Below the pieces are notes generated by a model, which saw only the letters and a list, made by a program, of their open reading frames with translations, was not told the DNA's origin and did not search any database. The translations under genes and the position numbers were made by a program. From Oceanobacillus manasiensis (GTDB lineage Bacteria > Bacillota > Bacilli > Bacillales > Amphibacillaceae): 64,000 nt of DNA. Every line of letters starts with the position of its first letter. Within the stretch, counting starts at the first letter, position 1. Positions 29,527 to 39,851 of this stretch are shown one piece after another. The stretch lies in the NCBI RefSeq assembly GCF_000724085.1, contig NZ_CCDL010000002.1, positions 248,001-312,000 of the forward strand. The letters are read 5' to 3'.

Positions 29527-29991
29527 ATGTATATCGATTTTCATGATAGCACTAATACTGTAGCGAGCGACTATATTGATATGCTTCAAAAACTTATAAC
29601 ATTTGCAGCAAAAGAGGAAAAAATCTCATCTGAGGCCGAAATGTCTATTAATTTTGTGGACAACAATGAAATTCAAGAGTTAAATAGGAATTATCGACAA
29701 AAGGATGTACCTACAGATGTAATATCCTTTGCGATGCAAGAAACAGTTGAAGGTGAGTTAAACATCGTTGGTGATGACATGCCGATTATACTTGGAGATG
29801 TTGTCATATCAGTTGAAAAAGCGAAAGAACAGGCTGAGGAATATAATCATCCACTCGAACGTGAGTTGGCTTTCCTCACACTCCATGGATTTCTTCATTT
29901 ATTAGGCTATGACCATATTAAGAACGAAGACGAAGTGGTCATGTTTAAAAGACAGGAAGAAATTTTGGGTGCTTTTGGCATTGAAAGGTAA
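29527..29991 (+). CDS. ybeY: YbeY endoribonuclease
   Basis: A 154-residue YbeY/UPF0054 protein with the zinc motif LHGFLHLLGYDH (H-x3-H-x5-H) near residue 120 and the conserved Arg-rich LNRNYRQKDVPTDVISF. It takes part in 16S rRNA maturation and ribosome quality control. The start lies 1 bp after pgpH with AAGGAGG upstream. Its end overlaps dgkA by 23 bp. Confidence 0.94.
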   Translation: MYIDFHDSTNTVASDYIDMLQKLITFAAKEEKISSEAEMSINFVDNNEIQELNRNYRQKDVPTDVISFAMQETVEGELNIVGDDMPIILGDVVISVEKAKEQAEEYNHPLERELAFLTLHGFLHLLGYDHIKNEDEVVMFKRQEEILGAFGIER

Positions 29992-30340
29992 TCGAAAATC
30001 CATAGGTTTTAAATATGCATGGAATGGTGTTTTGAGTGTGGTGAAAACGGAGAGGAATTTTCGAATTCACCTACTAGCAGCATTTATTGTTATATGTGCT
30101 GGTATAATCATGCAATTGAGCCAGGTAGAATGGTTATTTATCGTAATAGCTATTGGCAGTGTGTTAACGGCTGAATGTCTGAATAGCGCTGTCGAAAAAA
30201 TGCTCGATTATCTTAAACCAGAAATTCATCCGAAGGCAAAAGTCGTCAAAGATTTGTCCGCGGGTGCAGTGCTTCTTACTGTATTGATGTCGGTCGTAGT
30301 AGGGTTGATTGTTTTTATACCTAAAATAGCGGGTATGTAA
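29969..30340 (+). CDS. dgkA: DgkA, undecaprenol/diacylglycerol kinase family
   Basis: A 123-residue inner-membrane kinase, the same length as B. subtilis DgkA. Three transmembrane helices follow TERNFRIHLLAA; the signature AECLNSAVEKMLDY carries the conserved Glu and Asn. In Gram-positives it phosphorylates undecaprenol. The GTG at 29969 is chosen because AGGAAG in ybeY lies 9 bp upstream; TTGs at 29975 and 29981 are alternatives. No cdd follows, unlike in B. subtilis. Confidence 0.88.
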   Translation: MLLALKGNRKSIGFKYAWNGVLSVVKTERNFRIHLLAAFIVICAGIIMQLSQVEWLFIVIAIGSVLTAECLNSAVEKMLDYLKPEIHPKAKVVKDLSAGAVLLTVLMSVVVGLIVFIPKIAGM

Positions 30341-30364
30341 AGTCCTAAGTAGGGCTTTTTTTCA
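30340..30364 (+). terminator. Terminator after dgkA
   Basis: AAGTCCT pairs with AGGGCTT around a short loop and runs into TTTTTTT. The stem is short. Confidence 0.6.
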
Positions 30365-30573
30365 CGTGTAATATAACCTTGTGATAGATAATTAGCTCCT
30401 ATAAAAAAACGGCTCGTATTTGTTTAAGTATTTAATAGAAATTAGGACTTTATAAGAAAATGTGTACTTTTTTGCAGAAGATAGAAAGTTTTTAAAGGTT
30501 TTGTCGATTATATGAAAGTAGCTAGTATTTGTAGTATGATAATAAAAAGAAATCTCGTCTTGGAGGAAACATC

Positions 30574-31473
30574 ATGGAAAATTTCAAATCAGGATTTGTT
30601 GCAATCATCGGAAGACCCAATGTAGGAAAGTCCACGTTTATGAACAGAGTAATTGGACAAAAAATAGCTATTATGAGTGACAAGGCACAAACAACTAGAA
30701 ATAAGATCCAAGGGGTGCTCACACAGGATGACGCACAAATTGTCTTCATTGATACACCAGGGATTCATAAACCAAAGCATCGTCTTGGAGATTTTATGGT
30801 GAAGACAGCGGAAAACACGCTTAATGAGGTGGATTCCATTTTATTTATGATTAATGCAAAAGAGGGGTATGGTAGAGGGGATCAGTATATCCTTGATATG
30901 TTACAAAAGGTAAATCGCCCGGTGTATCTTGTTATAAATAAAATAGATTTGATTCACCCGGATGACCTTTTCCCTCTAATTGAGCAATACAAAGAGAAAT
31001 TGGAATTTGAAGAAGTCATCCCTATCTCGGCACTTGAGGGAAACAATGTTACACATTTACTAGATATTTTGAAAGGTAATTTGCCTGAAGGGCCGCAATA
31101 TTACCCGGAAGACCAGGTAACCGATCATCCAGAACGGTTTATTATTACAGAACTTATTCGGGAGAAAGTATTACAACTAACGCGAGAAGAGATTCCTCAC
31201 TCCATTGCAGTTGTCATGGAAAATATGGAGGAAAGAGACAACAACTCGCTCTATATTCAAGCAACAATTGTGACAGAAAGAAAGACACAAAAAGGAATTC
31301 TCATTGGTAAACAAGGAAGTATGCTGAAGAATATTGGAAAATATGCCAGACAGGATATTGAAGCATTACTCGGATCCAAAATATATTTAGAGCTATGGGT
31401 AAAGGTGAAAAAAGACTGGAGAAACAAACAAAACCAGCTAAATGAGTATGGGTTTAGAAGCGATGAATATTAA
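30574..31473 (+). CDS. era: Era, ribosome-assembly GTPase
   Basis: A 299-residue GTPase with GRPNVGKST (G1), DTPGIH (G3), NKIDL (G4) and a C-terminal KH domain ([13 protein letters not shown]). Era binds the 3' end of 16S rRNA during 30S maturation, consistent with its neighbour ybeY. TTGGAGGAAAC lies upstream of the ATG. The 233 bp before it carry the dgkA terminator and AT-rich sequence; I see no strong promoter there. Confidence 0.96.
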   Translation: MENFKSGFVAIIGRPNVGKSTFMNRVIGQKIAIMSDKAQTTRNKIQGVLTQDDAQIVFIDTPGIHKPKHRLGDFMVKTAENTLNEVDSILFMINAKEGYGRGDQYILDMLQKVNRPVYLVINKIDLIHPDDLFPLIEQYKEKLEFEEVIPISALEGNNVTHLLDILKGNLPEGPQYYPEDQVTDHPERFIITELIREKVLQLTREEIPHSIAVVMENMEERDNNSLYIQATIVTERKTQKGILIGKQGSMLKNIGKYARQDIEALLGSKIYLELWVKVKKDWRNKQNQLNEYGFRSDEY

Positions 31474-31567
31474 ACATGGAAAATTTTTATACTAATTGTT
31501 TTAGCACGTGTGGTCATTCTAATTAATGAGTTACATTTTCAAACTAAAAAGAAAGGTGGGGTTTCTT

Positions 31568-31711
31568 GTGATCGACTTAACCTGGAGAGTTTTTAGTCAA
31601 ACGGGAAACATTGAAACCTATTTGTTAATGAAAGAGTTGGAAAATGAACCAAACAATAATATTATGAGTCAGACGGAACAAGAAGAAGCATCAATGGATT
31701 CACAGCTTTAG
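31568..31711 (+). CDS. yqzL: YqzL-like small protein
   Basis: A 47-residue protein from a GTG, starting MIDLTWRVFSQTGNIETYLL with an acidic tail. It matches the YqzL family (same length in B. subtilis) found between era and recO. AAAGGTGGGG precedes the start. An ATG at 31526 would add 14 residues not seen in homologues. No function is known to me. Confidence 0.85.
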   Translation: MIDLTWRVFSQTGNIETYLLMKELENEPNNNIMSQTEQEEASMDSQL

Positions 31712-31754
31712 TAGACTAAACATAGGCACATTCCGTTAGAAAAGGGGAAGGTAT

Positions 31755-32498
31755 GTGTTAGAGAAAATTAAAGGCTTTGTAATTAAAACTACAGATTATG
31801 GAGAAACACATAAGATCGTTACAATTTTTAGTAAAAACGCAGGTAAAATCTCTGTCTTGGCGAAGGGTGCAAAAAAGCCTAAAAGCAGAATGGCTGCCGT
31901 AACGCAGCCATTCATATATGGAGAATTTTTTGTTTACCTTAACAGTGGTTTAAGCACTCTACAACAGGGTGAGGTAATTCATTCACTGCGTAGAATAAGA
32001 GAAGATATTGTGAGGACTGCTTACGCCGCTTATATCTCGGAATTGCTTGATAAATTAATGGATCAAAAAAGCCCAGACATCAATATATATGATGAATTTG
32101 ACCATACTATGCATTGGATCGCAGATAAAGAAGATCCAATCATCCCAATTATGATGTTAGAATTGAAGTTGTTTCAAAAAGGTGGCTTTGCTCCAACGGT
32201 TGATCGCTGTGCTAACTGTGGTCAAAAGAGAAATCCATATGCCTTTTCAATCCATGAAGGTGGATTGCTCTGCAGACAGTGCCGCTATGTAGATGGTGCT
32301 GCAGTAGAGCTTCCAGATTCAGTCTCAAAACTACTCTATGTGTTTTCGGCAGTTAACTTGGATCAGGTAGGCTCTATTTCGGTAAAAGAGGAAAATAAAT
32401 TGCTACTTCGTCAATTGTTGAATAATTATTATGATACATATGGAGGCTTCTATTTAAAATCAAGAAAATTTCTCTCGCAAATTGATTTATTTTCTTAA
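31755..32498 (+). CDS. recO: RecO, recombination mediator
   Basis: A 247-residue protein with an N-terminal OB fold (KGFVIKTTDYGETHKIV), a helical core and a Cys4 zinc module (CANCG and CRQC). RecO loads RecA onto SSB-coated DNA with RecR. The start is GTG with AAGGGGAAGG upstream. It is followed directly by the promoter of the glycyl-tRNA synthetase T-box. Confidence 0.95.
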   Translation: MLEKIKGFVIKTTDYGETHKIVTIFSKNAGKISVLAKGAKKPKSRMAAVTQPFIYGEFFVYLNSGLSTLQQGEVIHSLRRIREDIVRTAYAAYISELLDKLMDQKSPDINIYDEFDHTMHWIADKEDPIIPIMMLELKLFQKGGFAPTVDRCANCGQKRNPYAFSIHEGGLLCRQCRYVDGAAVELPDSVSKLLYVFSAVNLDQVGSISVKEENKLLLRQLLNNYYDTYGGFYLKSRKFLSQIDLFS

Positions 32499-32501
32499 CC
32501 C

Positions 32502-32531
32502 TTGACAAAAAAGCAAAGAATGACGTATGAT
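32502..32531 (+). promoter_or_regulatory. Sigma-A promoter of glyQS T-box transcript
   Basis: A consensus TTGACA (32502-32507), an 18-bp spacer and TATGAT (32526-32531). Confidence 0.8.
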
Positions 32532-32559
32532 TTTTACATATTTCAATGTGAATAATAGC

Positions 32560-32762
32560 TGCATTGATAGAGATTAGTACTTTTTGCTTCTGTGAACAGC
32601 GAATTCGGGATCGTGTAAGCCGAATGACAGTACATAAAGGAATGGCACCTCTGGAGCAGCCCAAATAAAGTGGCTCATTCTTACTTGAGCAAATAGGGTG
32701 GAACCGCGGCTAAAACCCGTCCCTATGTCTATATAATTAGACATAGGGACGGGTTTTTTGTA
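32560..32762 (+). promoter_or_regulatory. Glycine T-box riboswitch
   Basis: A leader of about 200 nt with the T-box core GGGTGGAACCGCGG (32697-32710) and a long terminator, GACGGG-side stem ACCCGTCCCTATGTC with GACATAGGGACGGGT, then T-run (to 32762). The specifier candidate is GGC at 32644-32646 (in AATGGCACCTCT), a glycine codon, near the 3' base of stem I. Uncharged tRNA-Gly pairing there and at the T-box would stabilise the antiterminator. The downstream glycyl-tRNA synthetase genes fit. Confidence 0.93.
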
Positions 32763-32884
32763 CTTTAGGAATTTTATCTTGGAAGCTTTACTGCAGTTGA
32801 AATTCTAAAATCCTAAGTAAGGAAAGGTACAATTTCGTTACAAGTGAGACTATTACTACAATTTTTAAATGGAGGTATGTGAGG

Positions 32885-33763
32885 ATGAATATTCAAGAAA
32901 TGATTTTGACCTTGCAAAAGCATTGGTCAGACCAAAATTGCATCATCATGCAAGCATATGATGTAGAAAAGGGTGCAGGTACGATGTCACCAATGACATT
33001 ATTACGAAGTTTAGGACCTGAGCCTTGGAATGTAGCATATGTTGAGCCGTCAAGACGGCCAGATGACGGGAGATATGGGGAAAATCCTAATCGACTTTAT
33101 CAGCATCATCAATTTCAGGTAATTATGAAGCCATCACCTGATAATATCCAGGAACTATATTTAGAGTCACTTGAGAAGTTAGGGATCGACCCATTAAAAC
33201 ACGACATTCGTTTTGTGGAAGATAACTGGGAAAACCCAACCTTGGGTGCTGCTGGTCTTGGTTGGGAAGTGTGGCTAGATGGGATGGAAATTACGCAGTT
33301 TACTTACTTTCAACAAATTGGTGGTTTGGAAGCAAGCCCAGTGACTGTTGAACTTACTTATGGAATTGAGAGACTTGCATCCTATATTCAGGATAAAGAA
33401 AACGTTTTTGATCTGGAATGGACAAATGGCGTAACGGTAAAAGATATCTTTTTCCAACCTGAATATGAACATTCTGTCTATACATTTGAGGAGTCTAACA
33501 CAGATATGCTGTTTCAGTTATTCGAGATGTATGAGCAGGAAGCAAAGGTGACGATGGAAAAAGGGCTTGTATTTCCTTCTTATGATTATGTTCTTAAATG
33601 TTCTCACACCTTTAATCTTTTAGATGCGAAAGGTGTCATCTCTGTAACAGAAAGAACGGGGTACATTGGAAGAATTCGTAATCTCGCTAGAAGTATTGCT
33701 AAAGCTTATGTAGCGGAACGGGAAAGACTAGGCTTTCCTATGCTTCAAAAGGAGGAGAAGTAA
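32885..33763 (+). CDS. glyQ: Glycyl-tRNA synthetase alpha subunit
   Basis: A 292-residue class II-type catalytic subunit of the heterotetrameric bacterial glycyl-tRNA synthetase. Conserved stretches include [20 protein letters not shown] and [20 protein letters not shown]. The ATG at 32885 has GGAGGT 8 bp upstream; the GTG at 32879 is only 2 bp from it. glyS starts immediately after the stop. Expression is set by the T-box upstream. Confidence 0.96.
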   Translation: MNIQEMILTLQKHWSDQNCIIMQAYDVEKGAGTMSPMTLLRSLGPEPWNVAYVEPSRRPDDGRYGENPNRLYQHHQFQVIMKPSPDNIQELYLESLEKLGIDPLKHDIRFVEDNWENPTLGAAGLGWEVWLDGMEITQFTYFQQIGGLEASPVTVELTYGIERLASYIQDKENVFDLEWTNGVTVKDIFFQPEYEHSVYTFEESNTDMLFQLFEMYEQEAKVTMEKGLVFPSYDYVLKCSHTFNLLDAKGVISVTERTGYIGRIRNLARSIAKAYVAERERLGFPMLQKEEK

Positions 33764-35848
33764 ATGGCTAAGGACGTTTTACTAGAAATTGGACTTGAAG
33801 AATTACCTGCCCGTTTTGTGGATGATGCAGAAACACAACTAAAAGAAAAAACAGCTAATTGGTTAAAAGAACAGCGTATTTCTTATGCAGCCATTAGCAG
33901 TTATTCTACTCCGCGCAGACTAGCAGTTCATATTACAGGAGTAGCAGAAGAGCAGGAGACTATTGAAGAAGAAGCAAAAGGACCAGCCGAGAAAATTGCC
34001 AAGGATGAAAGTGGTAATTGGACAAAAGCAGCTATAGGGTTTACAAAAGGACAAGGAAAAGATGTTTCAGACATCTATTTAAAAGAAGTTAAAGGTACGA
34101 ACTATATATATGTCTCCAAGGTTATTAACGGCAAGTCGACTGATGAGCTGCTTCCAGCCTTAAAGTCCATTATTGAATCTATTCAATTTGGTAAAAACAT
34201 GCGTTGGGGCACTCAAACATTGCGTTATGCAAGACCAATTAGATGGATTGCCGCTCTATTTGGTAATGAGGTAATATCTTTTGAAGTGGCAGGTGTGGCT
34301 ACAAATAATGTTACATATGGCCATCGCTTTTTAGGAGACAAAGTTACGTTAAACCATCCAAATGAATATAAGACAAAGTTAGAAAATAGCTATGTAATTG
34401 TTGATTCGGGTGCCAGAGAGAAGTTAATCCTTGAAGCAATAGAAGCAGCAGAATTAGAGCATGGCTACAAAATACCTGTTGATAAAGAGTTACTTACAGA
34501 GGTACGAAACCTTGTGGAATACCCTACATTATTTATCGGGTCTTTTGAAGATCAATATTTAAAGCTTCCTTCAGAGGTGCTCATTACTTCTATGAAGGAA
34601 CATCAACGGTACTTCCCTGTTAAATCAATGAAAGAAGAGCTTTTACCGTATTTTGTTGGTATTCGTAATGGGGATACAAATGCACTGGAGACAGTAATAA
34701 AAGGGAATGAGAAAGTACTTCGTGCTCGTTTATCAGATGCTGCCTTTTTCTACAATGAAGACAAGAAACATTCTATAGATTTCTTCCAAGAAAAATTAGA
34801 TAGAGTAGTTTTCCAGGAAAAACTTGGAACAATCGGAGATAAAATGAAGCGTGTTACAGGTATTACAGAACTGTTATCGGAGCGATTAAACAGCGTAGAG
34901 GTATTAAGGAAAAATGCTCTAAGAACAGCTGAGATCTGTAAGTTTGACCTTATGACCAACATGGTAAATGAATTTACCAAGCTACAAGGTATTATTGGCG
35001 AAAAGTATGCACGACATTTTGGAGAAGAAGAAGAAGTTTCTATAGCGATAAAAGAACATTACTTACCTGTACAGGCAAATGGTGCGTTACCAAAGAGTGA
35101 GATTGGCGCAATGGTTAGTGTTGCAGACAAGTTAGACACGATCGTTGGTTGTATAGCCATTGGACTTACACCAACAGGTTCACAAGACCCGTATGGTTTA
35201 AGACGACAAGCGTTAGGAGTAATGCGGATACTAGAAGCACGAGGATGGGATATTACGCTTGAAGAAATGTTGGATTTCACCTTGCAGTTAATAAAAGAAA
35301 CAGGAATTGACACGAATGATGACTTGGAAGTAAAACAAGAGCTGCATACCTTTTTTACTGCTCGAGCTAGTTTTATCTTAAAAGAAGAAAGTGTGGAACA
35401 GGATATAACACAGGCTGTCTTGCATGAGAAGATTGGCGATGTATCGTACACTATTTCAAAAGCAAAAGTACTTTCTGAAAAAAGAAGTGAGGAAGCGTTT
35501 AAGCCAGTTCAGGAGGCGCTGGTACGTCTTTTAAATCTTGCGAAAGAAATGGACGCAACTGATGTGGACCCTAACTTATTTGAGACTGACTCAGAAAAAG
35601 AGTTATACAACTCTTATCAAAATGTTAAAGAAACATACAATGAGAAAAAAGATAGGAAAGAGGCAAAAGATGCCTTGGATGTACTTTCAACCCTTTCTGA
35701 GTTCATCCATGAGTTTTTCGAACATAACATGGTTATGGCGGAGGATGAGCAAATTCGCGCAAACCGCTTAGCACTTGTGCAGAAGATCGCATTGCTCATT
35801 AGAGACTATGCAGATCTTGCGAAGATCGAGTGGAAACAAAACTTCTAG
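33764..35848 (+). CDS. glyS: Glycyl-tRNA synthetase beta subunit
   Basis: A 694-residue beta subunit that binds the tRNA and carries an HD-like domain and a C-terminal anticodon-binding DALR-like region. Typical motifs are LLEIGLEELPARF at the N-terminus, MRWGTQTLRYARPIRWI and DPYGLRRQALGVMRI. The ATG directly follows the glyQ stop and uses the GGAGGAG inside glyQ. Confidence 0.96.
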   Translation: MAKDVLLEIGLEELPARFVDDAETQLKEKTANWLKEQRISYAAISSYSTPRRLAVHITGVAEEQETIEEEAKGPAEKIAKDESGNWTKAAIGFTKGQGKDVSDIYLKEVKGTNYIYVSKVINGKSTDELLPALKSIIESIQFGKNMRWGTQTLRYARPIRWIAALFGNEVISFEVAGVATNNVTYGHRFLGDKVTLNHPNEYKTKLENSYVIVDSGAREKLILEAIEAAELEHGYKIPVDKELLTEVRNLVEYPTLFIGSFEDQYLKLPSEVLITSMKEHQRYFPVKSMKEELLPYFVGIRNGDTNALETVIKGNEKVLRARLSDAAFFYNEDKKHSIDFFQEKLDRVVFQEKLGTIGDKMKRVTGITELLSERLNSVEVLRKNALRTAEICKFDLMTNMVNEFTKLQGIIGEKYARHFGEEEEVSIAIKEHYLPVQANGALPKSEIGAMVSVADKLDTIVGCIAIGLTPTGSQDPYGLRRQALGVMRILEARGWDITLEEMLDFTLQLIKETGIDTNDDLEVKQELHTFFTARASFILKEESVEQDITQAVLHEKIGDVSYTISKAKVLSEKRSEEAFKPVQEALVRLLNLAKEMDATDVDPNLFETDSEKELYNSYQNVKETYNEKKDRKEAKDALDVLSTLSEFIHEFFEHNMVMAEDEQIRANRLALVQKIALLIRDYADLAKIEWKQNF

Positions 35849-35874
35849 AATTGTCTTGCCTTAACTGATAGTAA

Positions 35875-35957
35875 ACCCTCACTTCAAGAAATCAAATGGT
35901 AATGAAGGGCTTTAAGCGGGAAGCAGGAGCCCTTCTTACCAAATGTAGTTTCATTTT
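35875..35957 (+). repeat. Structured intergenic repeat, copy B
   Basis: It begins ACCCTCACTTCAAGAAAT (35875-35892) and ends CCAAATGTAGTTTCATTTT (35939-35957), matching the ends of copy A (17674-17786). Inside, GGTAATGAAGGGC (35898-35910) pairs with GCCCTTCTTACC (35929-35940), 12 bp with one bulge. It lies between glyS and ccpN and may also end the glyQS transcript, though the T-run is poor. Confidence 0.6.
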
Positions 35958-35994
35958 AATAGTTTCTATATTTTCTTTTTCCTTTAGTATAAGC

Positions 35995-36000
35995 TATAAT
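35995..36000 (+). promoter_or_regulatory. Candidate -10 of the ccpN promoter
   Basis: A perfect TATAAT 42 bp before ccpN, with only a T-rich -35 region. Confidence 0.4.
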
Positions 36001-36041
36001 ATGAGGCAAGTATGCAATATTGATCGCCAGGTGGTGGCATA

Positions 36042-36671
36042 ATGGAATTATCGAAAAGACAGGAACGTATTATAGAGATAGTGAAAGAAGAGGGGCCAAT
36101 AACAGGAGAAAACATTGCGGTAAAGTTAAGCCTGACACGTGCAACGCTAAGGCCAGATCTGGCCATCCTTACGATGGCTGGGTTTCTTGATGCTAGACCA
36201 CGTGTTGGCTACTTTTTTACAGGCAAGACAGGTTCTGAACTACTTACAGAACAAATTAAAAAGTTTAAAGTTCAGCAATTTCAACATGTGCCAATAGTAG
36301 TAAAGGAAAGTGTATCAGTTTACGATGCTATATCTACCATGTTTTTAGAAGATGTGGGAACTCTGTTTGTTGTAGACGAACATTCCTGTCTAACAGGTGT
36401 TTTATCTCGTAAAGACTTGTTGCGCGCAAGTATTGGGCAGCAGGACTTAAACAGTGTCCCAGTACATATTATTATGACAAGGATGCCAAATATAACAATT
36501 TGTAGAAGAGAAGACTTATTAATTGATGTGGCTATGAAATTAATTAATAAACAAATAGACGGAATCCCTGTTGTAAGGGATACAGAGTCAGGGTTAGAAG
36601 TCATTGGCCGAATTACAAAGACGACCATCACCAAGGTGTTTGTCGAGCTCATTATGAATGATCAAGTATAA
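36042..36671 (+). CDS. ccpN: CcpN, gluconeogenesis repressor
   Basis: A 209-residue regulator with an N-terminal winged helix (ITGENIAVKLSLTRATLRPDL) and two CBS domains (about residues 80-140 and 145-205). In B. subtilis CcpN represses gapB and pckA under glycolytic conditions. The pairing with yqfL immediately downstream is the conserved arrangement. Confidence 0.93.
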   Translation: MELSKRQERIIEIVKEEGPITGENIAVKLSLTRATLRPDLAILTMAGFLDARPRVGYFFTGKTGSELLTEQIKKFKVQQFQHVPIVVKESVSVYDAISTMFLEDVGTLFVVDEHSCLTGVLSRKDLLRASIGQQDLNSVPVHIIMTRMPNITICRREDLLIDVAMKLINKQIDGIPVVRDTESGLEVIGRITKTTITKVFVELIMNDQV

Positions 36672-36692
36672 TTATTGACGGGGGGCATTTGG

Positions 36693-37496
36693 ATGACATT
36701 GGCACCGACTGTATACGTTATTTCAGACTCTGTTGGAGAAACCGCTGAACTTGTAATAAAAGCGGGACTTAGTCAATTTAATAATGGTGAGTACAAAATT
36801 CAACGGATTCCTTATGTGGAGGATACTGGTACGATTGATGAAGTATTGCAATTAACAAAAGAGAACAAAGGGTTAATTGGTTTTACTTTAGTCGATCCGT
36901 TTTTAAGAAAATACGTGAACGACCAGGCAAGAGAGATGGATATAGAAGCGATAGATATTATGGGGCCTATGCTTGCTTCGATGGAGCGTGTATTTGATAA
37001 TTTACCAAGAATGGAAGCAGGACTGGTCCACAAATTGGATGAAGATTACTTTAAAAGAGTTGAAGCCATAGAATTTGCTGTTAAGTATGATGATGGCCGT
37101 GATGCCAGGGGAATTGCTAGGGCTGACATTGTGCTAATTGGAGTCTCAAGAACATCAAAAACACCCCTGTCACAATTTCTTGCCCATAAGCGGTTAAAGG
37201 TGGCTAATGTGCCAATCGTTCCAGAGGTTGACCCTCCTGAAGAACTATTTGAGGTACATCCCGATAAATGTATTGGATTACGAATCAGCCCTGAAAAATT
37301 AAATGAAATAAGAAAAGAACGACTGAAGGCGCTAGGCCTTGGTGGACAGGCAACATATGCCAACATAGAAAGGATCCATCAAGAACTTGGCTATTTTGAT
37401 GATGTGGTTAATCGCATTGGCTGTAAAGTTATTGATGTTTCTAATAAGGCTGTGGAAGAGACTGCAAATAATATTTTACATTTAATACAGGATTAA
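36693..37496 (+). CDS. yqfL: PPDK regulatory protein family (YqfL)
   Basis: A 267-residue bifunctional kinase/pyrophosphorylase-family protein (DUF299) that regulates pyruvate phosphate dikinase, and in B. subtilis is reported to modulate CcpN. It begins [15 protein letters not shown] and carries the P-loop-like [11 protein letters not shown]. The ATG at 36693 follows GGGGGG at 7 bp. It starts 22 bp after ccpN, so the two form an operon. Confidence 0.93.
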   Translation: MTLAPTVYVISDSVGETAELVIKAGLSQFNNGEYKIQRIPYVEDTGTIDEVLQLTKENKGLIGFTLVDPFLRKYVNDQAREMDIEAIDIMGPMLASMERVFDNLPRMEAGLVHKLDEDYFKRVEAIEFAVKYDDGRDARGIARADIVLIGVSRTSKTPLSQFLAHKRLKVANVPIVPEVDPPEELFEVHPDKCIGLRISPEKLNEIRKERLKALGLGGQATYANIERIHQELGYFDDVVNRIGCKVIDVSNKAVEETANNILHLIQD

Positions 37497-37532
37497 AGAA
37501 ATAGTCAGAACATCATGGTTTCCAAACAACCT

Positions 37533-37566
37533 AACATTCTATATTCATAATAGAATGTTTTTTGTT
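37533..37566 (+). terminator. Terminator after yqfL
   Basis: AACATTCTA pairs with TAGAATGTT around a 9-nt loop, followed by TTTTTT. Confidence 0.88.
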
Positions 37567-38004
37567 GTTAAAAAGTCACATAAAATTACTAGGCTAAATT
37601 CTAGCGTTTTTGGCTAAAGTGTATTATAATCGTAATTTGTGTAAAGATATATATAGAAACAATCGTTCTATTTATATGTCTGTTGCATATTCTGAAAAGT
37701 AAAACATTCAATTAAAAGAAGGATTCTTTATGGAATATGTAGAAATAATGTAAAGTAAGCAACTTTTAAGTGCGTTTTAATTTGTAAAGCCTTGTTACAG
37801 GATCGTCAAAATCACGGAGCTTCATACAGTTTTTTTGTGAAGTTAATAAAAACAAAATAAACTGCACGCTTCCTGTGTAATCTATCCTTCTATGTAAAAT
37901 ATACCGAATGAAGGAATTTTTTCTCGGTATAGAAAAAATATTGTCGAAAATTGAAGGATTCTCTTTCGTGCACGACGAATAGTAATGATAGTATGGTGAT
38001 GTCA
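37567..38004. other. Long leader region before dnaG
   Basis: About 440 bp. It contains a perfect TATAAT (37625-37630) with a poor -35 (TAGCGT at 37602), a CTTCAT/GTGAAG hairpin near 37820-37840, and ATACCGA / TCGGTAT (37901-37930) with a 16-nt loop. No gene with an SD is visible; yqxD, which I recall here in B. subtilis, is absent. This probably holds the promoters and a long leader of dnaG-sigA. Confidence 0.45.
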
Positions 38005-39822
38005 ATGGCAAATCAAATTCCCGAAACAGTTATTGAAGAAATACGACAAGCAAATGATATTGTGGACGTTATCGGGGACTATGTTCAATTAAAGAAACAA
38101 GGTAGAAATTATTTTGGACTCTGCCCTTTTCATGGGGAAAAGTCTCCATCCTTCTCTGTTACCCAGGAAAAGCAGATCTTTCACTGTTTTGGATGTGGTA
38201 AAGGGGGGAATGTCGTAACCTTTCTGATGGAAATGGAAAGTTATTCTTTCTATGAAGCACTACAGTTCTTAGCAGAAAGGGCTGGCAAGGAATTACCTGA
38301 TACAGGGGTTAAAAAAGAATCTTCTCTATCAGATGAAAGCCAAAACATACTTTCCGCATTTGAATGGGTTACGAAACTTTACCATCATTTATTAAGATAT
38401 GCGAAGGATGGTAAAGAAGGATACCATTACTTACAAGATCGGGGACTAGAAGAAGAGGCAATAGATGCTTTCCAATTAGGTTTTGCACCGAATGTAAAGG
38501 ATTTTACTGCTGAATTTCTAGAAAAAAAGGGGTTCCATAGACAAATCCTTGTCAAAGCAGGTTTAGTTTCGCTTATGAATGATAATAGTGTAAGTGACCG
38601 CTTTCGAGGTAGGGTAATCTTTCCTATCCGAAATCATTTAGGGAAAACAGTTGCTTTTGGAGGGCGTGCTCTTGGCAAAGATCAAGAACCAAAATATTTA
38701 AACAGCCCAGAAAGTGATTTATTTCAAAAAGGAAAGCTACTATTTAACTTTGACCAAGCTAGAAAGTATATCCGCAAAGAAGGCGAAGCAGTTTTATTTG
38801 AGGGGTATATGGATGTTATTTCCGCTTACCAAGCTGATGTTAGAAACGTCGTGGCTACGATGGGGACATCCTTGACTGATTATCAAGCGAAATTGTTAAA
38901 ACGCTATGTAGATACGGTTATTATTTGCTATGACGGAGATAATGCTGGTGTGGAAGCAACAAGTAAAGCCGCTGAACTATTGCGATCAGTTGGTTGTGAA
39001 GTGAAAATAGCAAGGTTAAAGGATGGACTCGATCCAGATAGTTTTATTCAAACACATGGCAAAGAAGCATTTAAGAATGAAGTAATAAAAGCAAGTGAAA
39101 CCTATGTTACTTTTTATATGAGATATCACCGTAAAGCGTATAATTTAAATCTTGAAGGTGACCGTATAAAGTATATAGAAAAAATGCTTCAACTACTTGC
39201 AATGATTGATAGTCAAGTGGAACGGGAATATTACTTAAAAGAGTTAAGTAAGGAATTTGATATATCACTGGATACGCTAGCTGGTGAGTTACAGACATAT
39301 CAGAATAGAAGCGGAAGACAGAAGGATAATAGCGAAAAGAACAGATATACTAATAATGGAAAAAGATCTGTACGTAATCAAAAATTACTACCCGCTTTCC
39401 AAAATGCTGAAAAAAAACTTATTACTTATATGCTACAGGATGCATCCATTGCTGAAAATGTACGTGAAGAGCTGGGCGCCGCGTTTAATGTAGATGACCA
39501 CAAAATTATAGCAACTCATTTATATGCTTTTTACGAAGACGGTCATACAGCAGATGTAAGTCTTTTTATTGAACGGCTTACAGACCCAAGATTAAAGCAA
39601 ATTGTGGTTGAAATTGCAATGGCCCCTGTATATGAAGATATCAGCGATAAGGAGATCAGCGACTATGTCAGGGTGATCCGCGCCCAAGCAAACGATGTTA
39701 CGGACATTCAATCGCTAAAAGATCAGCAAGTAATGGCTGAGAGGCAGAATGATCCATTAAAAGCAGCTCAAATTGCTAAACAAATTATTGAAATACAAAA
39801 ACATTTAAAGAATACGAATTAA
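38005..39822 (+). CDS. dnaG: DnaG primase
   Basis: A 605-residue primase. The N-terminal CHC2 zinc finger has Cys40, His43, Cys61 and Cys64. The catalytic core has the Toprim motifs [10 protein letters not shown] and [11 protein letters not shown], and a C-terminal DnaB-interaction region follows. It makes RNA primers for replication. The ATG at 38005 (MANQIPETV) matches homologues, with a modest GGTGAT SD; ATGs at 37999 and 37993 are alternatives. It is followed by sigA in the macromolecular synthesis operon. Confidence 0.95.
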   Translation: MANQIPETVIEEIRQANDIVDVIGDYVQLKKQGRNYFGLCPFHGEKSPSFSVTQEKQIFHCFGCGKGGNVVTFLMEMESYSFYEALQFLAERAGKELPDTGVKKESSLSDESQNILSAFEWVTKLYHHLLRYAKDGKEGYHYLQDRGLEEEAIDAFQLGFAPNVKDFTAEFLEKKGFHRQILVKAGLVSLMNDNSVSDRFRGRVIFPIRNHLGKTVAFGGRALGKDQEPKYLNSPESDLFQKGKLLFNFDQARKYIRKEGEAVLFEGYMDVISAYQADVRNVVATMGTSLTDYQAKLLKRYVDTVIICYDGDNAGVEATSKAAELLRSVGCEVKIARLKDGLDPDSFIQTHGKEAFKNEVIKASETYVTFYMRYHRKAYNLNLEGDRIKYIEKMLQLLAMIDSQVEREYYLKELSKEFDISLDTLAGELQTYQNRSGRQKDNSEKNRYTNNGKRSVRNQKLLPAFQNAEKKLITYMLQDASIAENVREELGAAFNVDDHKIIATHLYAFYEDGHTADVSLFIERLTDPRLKQIVVEIAMAPVYEDISDKEISDYVRVIRAQANDVTDIQSLKDQQVMAERQNDPLKAAQIAKQIIEIQKHLKNTN

Positions 39823-39851
39823 TTTTACGTAGTCTGGAAGGAGGGGGACTC

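Noticed and set aside
35059-35451. 130-codon minus-strand frame opposite glyS
   Set aside because: Fully inside glyS, Ser/Lys-rich antisense composition, no initiation signal.
37766-38011. 81-codon minus-strand frame upstream of dnaG
   Set aside because: No ribosome-binding site, no recognisable protein, overlaps the dnaG leader.
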